NCBI RefSeq assembly: GCF_028747205.1
Contig: NZ_CP112880.1
Location: 5,704,001 to 5,768,000 of the forward strand
From: Streptomyces sp. CA-278952
GTDB taxonomy: Bacteria > Actinomycetota > Actinomycetes > Streptomycetales > Streptomycetaceae
Direction of reading: 5' to 3'
DNA: 64,000 nt
The first letter of the stretch is position 1. Every line of letters begins with the position of its first letter. Under the pieces are notes generated by a model that saw only the letters and a list, made by a program, of their open reading frames with translations, was not told the origin of the DNA and searched no databases. Shown here piece by piece: positions 1 through 10,000 of the stretch. The position numbers were made by a program, and so were the translations under genes.

Positions 1-1012
1 TGCCCGCGGTGTGCGGGAGCTGCGGGGTGCGCTCGCCCTCCAGATACGGCAGCAGCACCAGCCCGGAGGCGCCCGGCGTCGACTTCAGCGCCAGCGCGGA
101 CAGCTCCTCCAGCCCCTCCACGCCCAGCATCTCGGCGGTCCCGCGCAGCGCGCGCACGGCATTGGAGAGGTGCACCACCGGCAGGTGCATCCCGGTGGCG
201 TCGGCGAACGAGGTGATCATCCCGTTCGGGTCGGCGAGCGCCTCGTGGTGCACCGCCATCACGGACCCGGAGGCCCCCAGCGACACCACCGCGTCGCCCA
301 CCGCGACCCCGAGCCCGAAGGCCGCGGCCATGGTCTCGCCGGTGCCCGCGGAGATCAGCAGCCCTTCCGGGGTCATCCCGGCGGAGTCGGCGGGGCCGAG
401 CACCTCGGGCAGCCCGGCTGGGTGGCCGAGGGCCAGCTCGACCAGATCGGGCCGGTAGGCGGCGGACCCGGCCGACCAGTAGCCGGTGCCCGAGGCCGCG
501 CCCCGGTCCGTGGTCCGCCGGGCGGGCCGGCCCAGCAGCTGCCACACGAGCCAGTCGTGCGGCTGGAGCACGGCGGCCACCCGCTGGGCGTTCTCCGGCT
601 CGGTCCGCGCCAGCCAGCGCAGCTTCGCCACCGGCTGCGCGGCCCCCGGTACGGCCCCGACGGCTTCCGCCCAGGCCTCCCGCCCGCCCAGCGCGTCGAC
701 GAGGTCGGCCGCGGCGACCTGCGCCCGCCGGTCGTTGCCGAGCAGCGCGGGACGCACGAGGTTGCCCTGCTGGTCCAGCGGCACGAGCCCGTGCTGCTGC
801 GCGGAGACCCCGATGGCCTGCACGCCTTCGAGCAGCCCACCGGAGGCCGCCTCGCCGAGCGAGAGCAGCCAGGCCTGCGGATCCACCTCGGTGGCCTTGG
901 CCTCGACCGGATGGGCGGCGTACCCCTCCCGGAGCACGGCGCCCGAGTCCGTGTCACAGACGACGATGTGAGTGAAGGCGGAAGAACTGTCCAACCCCGC
1001 GACTATGCCCAT
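1..1012 (-). CDS. xylB: Xylulokinase-type FGGY sugar kinase (3' end outside window)
   Basis: FGGY-family carbohydrate kinase, most like D-xylulokinase, which makes xylulose 5-phosphate in the cytoplasm for the pentose phosphate pathway. The start is the ATG complementary to 1010-1012 (MGIVAGLDSSS), giving the family's N-terminal ATPase motif with the conserved Asp. The substrate-loop motif AQQHG follows near residue 81, then LGNDRRAQ and the HDWLVWQLLG stretch typical of this family. The frame stays open to base 1, so about 337 residues are present of the roughly 480 usual; the C-terminal ATPase part lies off the window. It points away from the rest of the window and no xylose isomerase is visible beside it. 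Another FGGY kinase specificity cannot be excluded from this part alone. Confidence 0.85.
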   Translation of the reverse strand, partial: MGIVAGLDSSSAFTHIVVCDTDSGAVLREGYAAHPVEAKATEVDPQAWLLSLGEAASGGLLEGVQAIGVSAQQHGLVPLDQQGNLVRPALLGNDRRAQVAAADLVDALGGREAWAEAVGAVPGAAQPVAKLRWLARTEPENAQRVAAVLQPHDWLVWQLLGRPARRTTDRGAASGTGYWSAGSAAYRPDLVELALGHPAGLPEVLGPADSAGMTPEGLLISAGTGETMAAAFGLGVAVGDAVVSLGASGSVMAVHHEALADPNGMITSFADATGMHLPVVHLSNAVRALRGTAEMLGVEGLEELSALALKSTPGASGLVLLPYLEGERTPQLPHTAG

Positions 1013-1078
1013 GGGGAGATTCTGCCGCACCTCGCGTCTTTCCCGTAACCGCCGCCGTACGCGACGAGACCCCGGACC

Positions 1079-1384
1079 CTAGGTGTTGGTGGTCCCCCAG
1101 TCGTCCTCGAAGCCGTTCTGACCGCTGCGGTCCCGCAGCGACCGGACCCGCTCCGCGACGGAGGCGGGCACCTTGTCCCCGACCTTGTCGCTGACCGAGT
1201 GGTATGCCTTGCCCGCGAAGTCCCGCCCGCTGTGCGCGGCGCTCTCGGCGGCGTTGCGCACGGCGGGGTTCTCCGTGAACTGCCGGGCCGACTTCTTCAA
1301 CTGCTCGTAACGCTCGCGCCCGGCTCGCGTGCCGAGCACGTAACCGAGGGCCACTCCGGCGATGAACGTGAGCCGGTACCGCAT
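1079..1384 (-). CDS. YtxH-like small membrane-anchored protein
   Basis: A 101-residue protein starting MRYRLTFIAGVALGYVLG: one N-terminal hydrophobic segment of about 16 residues followed by a charged, probably helical tail (RAGRERYEQLKKSARQF, later a Lys/Asp-rich stretch). This is the YtxH-like architecture seen in many actinobacterial envelope-stress proteins of unknown biochemical role. I chose the internal ATG at 1384 over the longer frame to 1477 because the hydrophobic anchor then sits at the very N-terminus and the extra upstream residues are arginine-rich and not protein-like. It is 66 bp upstream of the kinase gene in the same direction, so co-transcription is possible but not shown. 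Confidence 0.7.
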   Translation of the reverse strand: MRYRLTFIAGVALGYVLGTRAGRERYEQLKKSARQFTENPAVRNAAESAAHSGRDFAGKAYHSVSDKVGDKVPASVAERVRSLRDRSGQNGFEDDWGTTNT

Positions 1385-1565
1385 GGCTGCCACCCTTCCT
1401 ACGCTTCGTGCGACGTGTGCAGCCCGCCTACCCGCGACACCCGAGATCACCCCGGGCGATACCGATTGGCGGAGCACCCCCCTGCTTGCGCTAATGTATG
1501 TGTCGCAGCGAACGCGCGCCGCCCGGCAGCCGCCAGGCAGGTACGATTTCGCAGCGACGCAGCAA

Positions 1566-1638
1566 TCCCCTGTAGCTCAATTGGCAGAGCAGCCGGCTGT
1601 TAACCGGCAGGTTACTGGTTCGAGTCCAGTCGGGGGAG
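1566..1638 (+). tRNA. tRNA-Asn (GUU)
   Basis: A 73-nt cloverleaf. The acceptor stem TCCCCTG pairs with CGGGGGA (one G-T pair), the D arm is GCTC...GAGC, the anticodon stem gccgg/ccggc holds loop CTGTTAA (anticodon GTT), and the T arm contains GGTTCGAGTCC. Discriminator G. CCA is not encoded. It is the first of two near-identical copies 5 bp apart. Confidence 0.95.
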
Positions 1639-1643
1639 CGCGA

Positions 1644-1716
1644 TCCCCTGTAGCTCAATTGGCAGAGCATTCGGCTGTTAACCGGAGGGTTACTGGTTCG
1701 AGTCCAGTCGGGGGAG
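1644..1716 (+). tRNA. tRNA-Asn (GUU), second copy
   Basis: Same 73-nt cloverleaf as the copy just upstream, with anticodon GTT. It differs in the anticodon stem (ttcgg/ccgga, including one G-T pair). The 5-bp spacing to the first copy suggests a single transcript, ending at the hairpin just downstream. Confidence 0.95.
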
Positions 1717-1725
1717 CGGAACGGA

Positions 1726-1752
1726 AGAGGGCCCCTCGGGGTCCTCTTTCGC
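1726..1752 (+). terminator. Rho-independent-type hairpin after the tRNA-Asn pair
   Basis: AGAGGGCCCC and GGGGTCCTCT form a stem (one G-T pair) directly after the second tRNA-Asn, followed by a short TTTC run. Confidence 0.75.
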
Positions 1753-1950
1753 GTGCCCGGCCGATGCCTTCCCGGAGCCCCCGAGGGGCCCCGGAGCGCC
1801 TCTTTCGGGTCTTCTTGACCTCGCCTGCAACCGGGCAGCACGCAGCGCCGTCCTCAAGATCAGGTGAAGTCGGCCATCCGAAGCGAGAGATCGTATGACC
1901 GGCTATGCTGCGGCAGACGGTGCGCACACTTGTACGCGCCACGCCGAGAC

Positions 1951-2024
1951 GGGGCGGTAGCTCAGCCGGTTAGAGCAGCGGACTCATAATCCGTCGGCCG
2001 TGGGTTCGAGTCCCACCCGCCCCA
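1951..2024 (+). tRNA. tRNA with CAU anticodon (tRNA-Ile2 or elongator tRNA-Met)
   Basis: A 74-nt cloverleaf: acceptor stem GGGGCGG/CCGCCCC, D arm GCTC...GAGC, anticodon stem gcgga/tccgt with loop CTCATAA, T arm TGGGTTCGAGTCCCA, discriminator A, and no encoded CCA. The anticodon CAT means either elongator Met or the lysidine-modified Ile2 tRNA; the sequence alone does not settle this. It is not an initiator tRNA: the first acceptor pair is a normal G-C. The 3' half of this gene is the anchor for the direct-repeat junctions at 15.65, 19.46 and 30.90 kb. Confidence 0.92.
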
Positions 2025-2210
2025 CCAGGATCCCCAGGCAGAATCGTTTCTGACCTGGGGAAACGCGTTTTCTGGGGACCTGCGGGCTCCGCAACGGTGC
2101 AGCGAACGTGCAGCGTTCTGATTGCCTGTGAGCTTTCGTAGGGCTGTGACCTGGCGTTTTGGTCATTCCTTCGTGGGGCGCGTGGTGAACGATCCCACGG
2201 CCGTTGAGGA
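2002..2210 (+). repeat. Junction A: tRNA 3' end, terminator and conserved left-end segment
   Basis: Bases 2002-2067 run from the T arm of the tRNA through its terminator hairpin to AAACGCG, and recur at 15644, 19461 and 30901. Downstream come a GTGCAGCGAACG motif near 2098, a segment reading TGACCTGG..TTTTGG near 2147-2163, and GATCCCACGGCCGTTGAGG at 2191-2209. These also follow the other copies. The likely reading is attL of a tRNA-integrated element. Confidence 0.8.
2032..2060 (+). terminator. Terminator of the CAU tRNA, inside the att core
   Basis: CCCCAGG-CAGAA and TTCTG-A-CCTGGGG form a 12-bp stem with one bulged A and a TCGT loop, 7 bp after the tRNA. Near copies occur at junctions B, C and D, so the duplicated core includes a working-looking terminator. 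Confidence 0.8.
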
Positions 2211-2651
2211 AGGGCCGCTCCCCCACCCAGCCCGGCCCGCATCGATGCGACATCGGCCGCTTCGTGCGTGGCCTCTCGACTGCCGGCTCGAGGCTCCGAC
2301 GGGTGTTGTCGCAGTATCCGCCCTGCCCCTCGAAGCCTTCACCCCGCTCCAAAATCTGCACTTTCGCACATGGGACTCGCGCACGCTCACGGACACCTCT
2401 CCGGACCGGCCGGGCAGGTGACCGGCTCTCTCCGTTCACGCGGGGTGTTCCGTGAGTTCGGCGGGAATGAACCCACCGCCCCCCTGTGGTCGACGGGTGT
2501 GCCCGACATCACTCGGTTCTCTTCGTGGTGCGTGTGAAGCCTGGGGAGATGTCCTGATTTACGCGGGTGGACTTACGGCTCTCCCGTACCTACCGTCACA
2601 TCGCTCTCGCAATATGTGAGGGCATGGCGGGGGTTGGGGAGGGGCTGGGGG
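2211..2651. other. Intergenic: element left end and promoter region of the LamG gene
   Basis: I see no convincing gene here; the short frames are unlike proteins. It separates junction A from the LamG gene and presumably carries that gene's promoter. A ribosome-binding stretch GGGAGGGGCTGGGGG lies directly before the ATG at 2652. Confidence 0.55.
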
Positions 2652-5600
2652 ATGTTGTGTTGTGCCCGTGTGCGCAGAACGGTCGGTAGAGCTGCGGCGG
2701 TGAGTGTGGTCTGTGCTGTGGCCGCCGGTCTGTCCGGTGGCTCGGGAGCGCCCACGGCCTCGGCCCGTGCCAGCGACGGTGCTCAGCCGGCCGCGCAGCA
2801 GGCTACTGCGGGTGTCCCGGAAGGGTCGTCCGAGACGGATGCCCTGAACGAGGCGAAGCGGACGGGCGAGCGCGTGGAAGTGATGTCGCTGCGCGGTGAG
2901 TCCAGCGAAGTCTTCGCTACACCTGAAGGTCTGCTGGAGGCGCGGGAGCATCTGCGGCCGGTGTGGACACGCAAGGACGGGACGTGGAAGGCGGTCGACA
3001 CGTCGCTGGTCGCCTCTGGTGGCACGGTGGCTCCCAGGGCGTCCGCGACCGAGCTTTCGTTCTCGGGGGGAGGCGAGGGGCCGCTGGTCCGTCTCGCACG
3101 TGCGGGCCGGGCACTTGAGCTGTCCTGGCCCGGTGCTGTGCCGGCGCCAACTCTCGCTGATGACACTGCGACGTACGGCGACATACTCCCCGGTGTGGAC
3201 CTGCGGCTCACGGCCACGCCGGACGGTTTCACCCAGCTGCTGGTCGTCAAGTCTGCCGAAGCCGCCAACAGCCCCCGTCTCGCTGAGCTGCGGCTGCGGC
3301 TCGCCACAAGCGGCATGGAGGTGAGAGAGACATCCGAGGGCGGGATCGAGGCGGTCGACCGGGGAGCGGGTGGCGTGGTGTTCGAAGCGCCCACTCCCGT
3401 CATGTGGGACTCCAGCCCGGGGGAGACCACAGATGCCTCGTCCTCGGGCGCTTCGGCGCGTTCCGTGCCACAGGCCGGAACCGGGGGATCTGAGGAGCCC
3501 GGTGCCGGAGAGTCGGGGCAGCTTGCACCGGTCGGCGTGGACGTGCCGTCCGGGGGCGGCGAGCTGATCCTTACACCGGACAGAGACGTCCTGGTGGGCG
3601 AGGACACGGTGTACCCGGTGTTCATCGATCCGCAGTGGTATTCACCCAAGGCGTCGGCGTGGACGATGGCGTCGAAGTACTGGGCCGGTTCGCCCCAGTG
3701 GAAGTTCAACGGGGATTCCGACGCGGGGCTCGGGTACTGCGGGTGGGTGTTCTGCAAGCCCTACGACACCAAGCGGCTCTTCTACCAGATTCCTACGTCC
3801 CGGTTCGCGGGGAAGTCGATCCTGTCGGCGGAGTTCGTGGTGCGTGAGACGCATGCCGCTTCCTGCGACAAGCGGGAGGTCCAGTTGTGGCGGACGAAGG
3901 GGATCAACTCCTCGACCACCTGGAACTCGCAGAACACCTCCGGGTTCTGGGTGGACCACATCGAGAACCGGAGTTTCGCCTACGGCGCCGATGGCTGTGC
4001 GGCTGCTGACGCCGAGTTCAACGTGAAGGGCGTGGTCGCGCAGGCGGCGGCGGGCAAGTGGTCGACTCTGACCTTCGGTATGCGGGCCACGAGTGAGTCG
4101 GATCCGTATACGTGGAAGCGGTTCTCGGATGACGCGTTCCTGCGGGTGCAGTACAACGGTCCGCCCGCGCAGATCAAGGTGACGCAGCTGACGCAGAATC
4201 CGGGTGGCGCGTGTGGCAAGCCGGGCGCGGCCAAGCGCGTGCGGATCCTGCCGACGCTGCGGGCCAACGACGTGACCGACCCGGACAAGGACCGGGTACG
4301 GGTGCAGTTCGAAGCCTCATGGGATTCCGGAGACGGCAAGGGCTTCGTCAGCCGCTGGACCTCGGCCGTCTCCACCTACAAGACGTCGGGCTCCGACTTC
4401 TCCCTGTCGCTGCCCAGCAGTATCCCGAAGAACAGGACGATCGGCTGGTCGGCCCGCTCGAACGACGGGGCACAGTGGTCGCCCTGGTCGTGGGCAGGCT
4501 CCGCGACCGCCTGCAACATGGTCTACGACACCTCCGTACCGGCAGGCCCCTCCATCACCTCCGGCCACTACCCACCCTCCGACCCCGAGGATCCGCAGGA
4601 CCCGTGGCTCGACGGCGTCGGCCGGTACGGCACCTTCACGGTCGACTCCTCCTCCACGGACGTGTCGAAGTACTGGTTCGGTGTCAATGGCGATCCGAGC
4701 AGCAAGCACACACTGACGACCTCGGGCGGCGGCGCGAAGACCATGAAGTTCATGCCGACCAGGCCCGGCGTCAACTTCGTCACCGCGCAGGCCTTCGACA
4801 CGGCGGGCAACGGCAGCGAGATCCGCACTTACCAGTTCCGGGTGAGGGCCGGCCAGCCCGACCGGCTGAGCTGGGACCTCGACGAACCCGTCGGGGCAGC
4901 GGCGGCCAAGGGCCAGGGCGGCACCTGGCCGGCGCACTTGAACGGCGGTGCACAGCCGGGGTCGGACGGTGTGACCGGTACCGGCCTCCACCTGGATGGC
5001 GTGGACGACCACGCCGCGACGCTCTCACCGGTGCTGAACACCGGGAAGAGCTTCTCGGTGTCGCTGTGGGCGAGGCTTCCCGCCGACAAGCCGGACGCCG
5101 CCACGGTGGCGGTCTCCCAGGCGGGCCACAACACCAGTGGGTTCGAGATATACCACTCCTCGGCGCTGGGCGGCTGGGCGTTCCTGCGGCACACCGCGGA
5201 CGCGGCGGGTACCACGACGGTGCGCGCGGTACAGCCCGCGTGCACGGCGGGTGACACCCTGTGCGCGAGTGGCCGACTCGGGGTCTGGACCCATTTGGTG
5301 GGGGTGTTCGACAACCCGGGCCAGCAGCTGAAGCTGTACGTCGACGGGAAGCTCGTTGGTACGGCTCCCTTCACGGGGCCGTGGGACGCGCGAGGCAGGA
5401 CGATCCTGGGGGCGGCCTCGCACTACGGTACGACGGAGAACTTCTTCGGCGGCGATCTGGACGAGCTGCAGCTGTTCGACTATCAGTTGGTCGACGCTCA
5501 GGTGGCACGGCTGCACGCGAAGCAGCCGGTGGACACCAACCGCCCGGCCAAGCTCGCATGGCCGCTGGACGAGGACAGTGCGGCGACGGCGGTGACGGGG

Positions 5601-6959
5601 CGCGCCCAGCAGGCGGATGCCACGCTGAAGGGCGGCGCCAAGAGCGGGGCGGAAGGGGTGGCGGGTACCGGTCTGGAACTGGACGGTACCGACGACCACG
5701 CCGTCACCGGACGTCCCGTGATGGACACCTATCAGAGCTTCGCGGTCTCCGCCTGGGCCCGGGTGCCGAAGAACAAACCCAACCGGGCCATGGTGGTGGC
5801 CCATCAGAACGGCACCGCCAACCGGGGCTTCGAGCTGTACCACTCCACCACGGGGTGGGTCTTCCAGCGGGCCACCGCCGACACCGCCGACGCCCCTCTC
5901 GTACGCGCGGTGGAGACAGCGACCAATGACCAGAACTGCCCCCTGGCCGCCCCGGGCGAATGGGCCCACGCGGTGGGTGTCTACGACATCGACGCCCAGC
6001 AGATCCGCCTCTACGTCAACGGCTGCCTCAAAGCCACCCAGCCCTTCACCACGCCCTGGCTCGCCTCCGGATCCGTCACCTTGGGAGCCTCCGGCTACAA
6101 CAGCGGATTCAGCAACTTCTTTCAGGGCAACCTCGACGACATACAGCTGTACGACCGCACCATCTCCGACGACGAGGTGCGGCAGCTGTTCAAGCAGCGT
6201 CCGCTGGTCAAGAGCCGCTGGCTGCTGGAGAGCAACCCCGCCGCGCCGGCCACCTCCCCGAACGCGGCCGCCGGCGCGTACCCACTGACGCTGAACGGCA
6301 ATGCCGCGATCGGGTCCGGCTGGGTCGATGACGGCGGGCTCGTCCTGGACGGCGTCGACGACTACGCGGCCACCACCGGTGTCCCACTGGACACCGGTGC
6401 CAGCTACACCGTCACCGCCTGGGCCCAGGCAGCGGCCGTCCCCGACGGGCCTGCCACCGTGATCAGCGCCGTAGGCGCTGCCACAAGTGCCTTCGCCGTT
6501 CGCTACGTTCCCGACGCACTGGGCATAGGGCGCTGGCAGATCGAAATGGCTGGCGCGGACTCCGCCACCGCAGCCCCGGTCAGGGTGGAGAACCAGTCCT
6601 TCTACAGCGCCACCGACTGGAATCACCTGGCGCTCGTGTACGACGGCTTCGCCGATCAGGCACGCCTTTACGTCAACGGCCAGCTGGAGCAGGTGACCTG
6701 CCCGGACACCGACGAGGACGGTACTCCGGACGACCCGTCCTGTACGGACCGGGTGTCGTGGTCGGCCAACACTGCGGCCTTCCCGGCGACGAAGTCCCTG
6801 CAAGTCGGCCGCGTCCTGGACGGTGCCACCGCCGGTGAGTACTGGCCGGGCGGCATCGACGACATCTGGGCCTTCCAGGGAGCACTGGACGAGACGCAGA
6901 TCAGCATGCTGGCGCAGGGCTGGCCCGGTCTGCCCACCCGCGTACCGGCCGAGGGCTGA
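2652..6959 (+). CDS. Large secreted LamG-like jellyroll protein upstream of an RHS toxin
   Basis: A 1435-residue exported protein. I start it at ATG 2652, which follows GGGAGGGG, rather than GTG 2616. The N-terminus (MLCCARVRRTVGRAAAVSVV..ASA) is a Sec signal peptide. Residues ~50-330 are a beta-rich region (WTRKDGTWKAVDTSLV), then a DNRLRE/carbohydrate-binding-like region (FIDPQWYSPKASAWTMASKY) around 320-500. Three LamG/concanavalin-like modules follow at about 735-955, 965-1180 and 1190-1418, each with LDG-[VT]-DD-[HY]-A and a W-x-H-L/A-x-G/L-V pattern. The third holds an Asp-rich TDEDGTPDDPSC insert that looks calcium-binding. Such proteins commonly precede RHS genes in Streptomyces; the RHS gene begins 135 bp downstream on the same strand. 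A wall- or glycan-binding role beside the toxin is inference. Confidence 0.85.
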   Translation: MLCCARVRRTVGRAAAVSVVCAVAAGLSGGSGAPTASARASDGAQPAAQQATAGVPEGSSETDALNEAKRTGERVEVMSLRGESSEVFATPEGLLEAREHLRPVWTRKDGTWKAVDTSLVASGGTVAPRASATELSFSGGGEGPLVRLARAGRALELSWPGAVPAPTLADDTATYGDILPGVDLRLTATPDGFTQLLVVKSAEAANSPRLAELRLRLATSGMEVRETSEGGIEAVDRGAGGVVFEAPTPVMWDSSPGETTDASSSGASARSVPQAGTGGSEEPGAGESGQLAPVGVDVPSGGGELILTPDRDVLVGEDTVYPVFIDPQWYSPKASAWTMASKYWAGSPQWKFNGDSDAGLGYCGWVFCKPYDTKRLFYQIPTSRFAGKSILSAEFVVRETHAASCDKREVQLWRTKGINSSTTWNSQNTSGFWVDHIENRSFAYGADGCAAADAEFNVKGVVAQAAAGKWSTLTFGMRATSESDPYTWKRFSDDAFLRVQYNGPPAQIKVTQLTQNPGGACGKPGAAKRVRILPTLRANDVTDPDKDRVRVQFEASWDSGDGKGFVSRWTSAVSTYKTSGSDFSLSLPSSIPKNRTIGWSARSNDGAQWSPWSWAGSATACNMVYDTSVPAGPSITSGHYPPSDPEDPQDPWLDGVGRYGTFTVDSSSTDVSKYWFGVNGDPSSKHTLTTSGGGAKTMKFMPTRPGVNFVTAQAFDTAGNGSEIRTYQFRVRAGQPDRLSWDLDEPVGAAAAKGQGGTWPAHLNGGAQPGSDGVTGTGLHLDGVDDHAATLSPVLNTGKSFSVSLWARLPADKPDAATVAVSQAGHNTSGFEIYHSSALGGWAFLRHTADAAGTTTVRAVQPACTAGDTLCASGRLGVWTHLVGVFDNPGQQLKLYVDGKLVGTAPFTGPWDARGRTILGAASHYGTTENFFGGDLDELQLFDYQLVDAQVARLHAKQPVDTNRPAKLAWPLDEDSAATAVTGRAQQADATLKGGAKSGAEGVAGTGLELDGTDDHAVTGRPVMDTYQSFAVSAWARVPKNKPNRAMVVAHQNGTANRGFELYHSTTGWVFQRATADTADAPLVRAVETATNDQNCPLAAPGEWAHAVGVYDIDAQQIRLYVNGCLKATQPFTTPWLASGSVTLGASGYNSGFSNFFQGNLDDIQLYDRTISDDEVRQLFKQRPLVKSRWLLESNPAAPATSPNAAAGAYPLTLNGNAAIGSGWVDDGGLVLDGVDDYAATTGVPLDTGASYTVTAWAQAAAVPDGPATVISAVGAATSAFAVRYVPDALGIGRWQIEMAGADSATAAPVRVENQSFYSATDWNHLALVYDGFADQARLYVNGQLEQVTCPDTDEDGTPDDPSCTDRVSWSANTAAFPATKSLQVGRVLDGATAGEYWPGGIDDIWAFQGALDETQISMLAQGWPGLPTRVPAEG

Positions 6960-7094
6960 CCCGGGCCGGGCCGCCGTACCCCCGCGAACGGTGGCCCGTC
7001 GCATCGGTCTCCACGCACCACGCACGACCACATCACCCACGTGTGTCACCGGGCAGCCGTGCCCGTGGCCGGATCCAGTGAGGGACGACGACGA

Positions 7095-10000
7095 ATGAAC
7101 GGCAGAGCCGGATCTCGCAGATGGATCGTGCTTCGCCGACGGGTGGCCCTGAGTGTGTCGGCCGTCCTGGTCGGCACACTCCTCCAGGGCATCACCGCCC
7201 CGGCGAACGCTGATGACGGCACGGGGCTGCCCGGGCTGCCGACCTCCGAGAAGCCACTGACCGGACACACCGCCAAGACCGATCCCCGTATCGACGACGG
7301 CGCGCCCACCTCTCCGAGGAGCAAGCCCAGAGCCGCCTGGGCACGGCCCGGCACGGCAACCGTGATGGCTCCGGGCAGGGGGCAGGCTGCCCGCCAGGCC
7401 GGGGACCTGCCCATCGCCCTCACCGCGCCGTCGCCGACCGCGGCCCGGCAGAAGAACGTGCGGCCAGCCGCAGAATCGGCCGCCGTGCGTGTGCTCGGCC
7501 GGGAACAGGCGTCGAAGGCGGGCGTCGAGGGTCTGCTGTTCACCCTCACGCCTGCGGCTCCTTCTGGTGAAAAGCAGGCCGACACGGTCAACACCGGGGT
7601 CCGGGTCGACTACGCCTCGTTTGCTCAGGCTTACGGCGGCGCCTACGCCTCACGTATGCGGCTGGTCGAGCTGCCCGCCTGCTCCCTGACGACCCCGGCC
7701 GAGCCGAACTGCCGCGCCGGCCGGCCCGTCACAGCCACCAACGACCCAGAGAAGCACCAGCTCACCGCCACCGATCTGGCCTTGGAGACAGGCGCCGTGA
7801 CCGTGCTGGCCGCCGCAGCGGGTGTGTCCAGCGAGGCCGGCGACTACACCGCCACCCCGCTCTCGCCGTCCGCGGCCTGGCACACCAACGTGAACACCGG
7901 TGACTTCACCTGGTCCTACGACATTCCCGTACCGGACGTTCCCGGCGGTATGCGTCCCATCCTCGGGATGAGCTACTCCTCCGGCAGTATCGACGGCCGC
8001 ACCGGCACGACGAACAACCAGTCCAGCTGGGTGGGCGACGGATTCGACCTGTGGCCCGGCTCCATCGAACGCCGCTACAAGCCGTGCGCGGACGACGACA
8101 TCAAGAACGCCGACGGACATACTCCCGGCGACCTGTGCTGGGGCTACGACAACGCCTTCATCTCCTTCAACGGTAAGGCGGGGGAGCTGGTCCCGACGGG
8201 GACCGACACGTTCAGGCTCCAGAGCGACGACGGCACGAAGATCAAGAGACTGACCGATAAGGCCCGCGGCAACGGGGACAACGACGGCGAGTACTGGGAG
8301 CTGACCACCCCGGAGGGCACCCGCTACTACTTCGGCTACCACAGGCTGCCCGGCTGGGCCACGGGCAAGGAGAGCACCGACTCCACCTGGACCGCTCCGG
8401 TCTACGGCGACGACAGCGGCGACAAGTGCCACGCCACGGCATTCGCCGACTCATGGTGCCAGCAGGCCTGGCGGTGGAATCTCGACTACGCCGTGGACCT
8501 CCGCGGCAACGCCGTCGCGTACTACTACGACAAAGAAGGAAACTCCTACGGCCGCAACCTCGAGGACGCCGATGACACCCCCTACACACGCGGCGGCTCC
8601 CTCGACCGCATCGAATACGGCCTCGAGTCGGCCGACCTCTACGCGGACAAGGCCTTGGCGAAGGTCGACTTCACCAACGCCGAACGCTGCCTGCCCGTAA
8701 CAGGCGTGACCTGCGCCGCGGACACCATCGGCGACACGTCCTTCCACTGGTACGACACCCCGTACGACATGCACTGCGCCTCGGGAACCACCTGCGACCA
8801 GGGCCGGCTGTCACCCACCTTCTGGACCCGCAAGCGCCTGGCCTCGATCACCACCCAGGTACTCAGGAGCGACGGCACCTACGCCGACATCGACTCCTGG
8901 AAACTCGGCCACCGCTGGGGCATGGCAGACGTCGACTACCAACTGCTCCTGGCCTCGATCCAGCACACCGGCCACACCGCGACCCCGGCCGTCACCCTGC
9001 CGAAGACGACATTCGGCTACGCCCAGGCGGCCAACCGGCTGGACCGGACCGGAGACGGCAAGGCCCCCTTCATCAAGGAACGCCTCTCCGACATCTCCGA
9101 CGAGTACGGCGGACAGATCAGCGTCGACTACTCCGCTCCCGCCTGCGACTGGGACGCGCTGCCCACCCCGCAGACCAACACCACCCGCTGCTTCCCCCAG
9201 TACATCGGCGGCAGCACCACCGATGACCCGACCCGGCAGTGGTTCAACAAGTACGTCGTCGATGCCGTCACCCTCACCGACCGTACCGGCACCGCACCGG
9301 ACCAGATCACCCGCTACACCTACCTCGGCGACGCCGCCTGGCACTTCGACGACGACGACGGACTGACCAAGGAGAAGTTCAAAACCTGGTCCCAGTGGCG
9401 GGGCTACGGTCACGTCCGTGTCCAGACCGGCGGCGTCGGCGCCATGAAATCCCAGGAGGAGCACTACTTCCTGCGCGGCATGCACGGCGACCGGAAAGCC
9501 CCTTCGGGTGGCACGAAGGACGTGTCCGTCTCCCTGGGGGCAGGGGAGGGCGAGCCGATCACCGACCACGAAGCCGCAGGAGGCTTCGAGTACAAGTCCG
9601 CCGTGTACTCCGCCCCGGGTGGCAAGGTCCTGAAAAAGACCGTCAGCAGGCCGTGGCACCACGAGACGGCCAAGCGGACCCGCTCCTGGGGCGCGATCAC
9701 GGCCAACTTCACCGGCGCGTCGAACACCCGCGTTCTCACCTCTCTCGACAAGGGAACGGGTGACCGCTGGCGCGAGACCAGCACCTTCACCACGTACGAC
9801 ACCGTCGCGGGCCGTGTCGCCCAGGTGAACGACCTCGCCGACACCTCCCTCCCCAACGACGACCAGTGCACCCGCACCACGTACGCCACCAACACGACCG
9901 AAAACATCCTGTCCCTGCCCGCCCGTGTCGAGACCGTGGCCGCCGCCTGCACCGCGACCGACGTCGACCGCAGCAAGGCGGTCATCGCCGACACACGCAC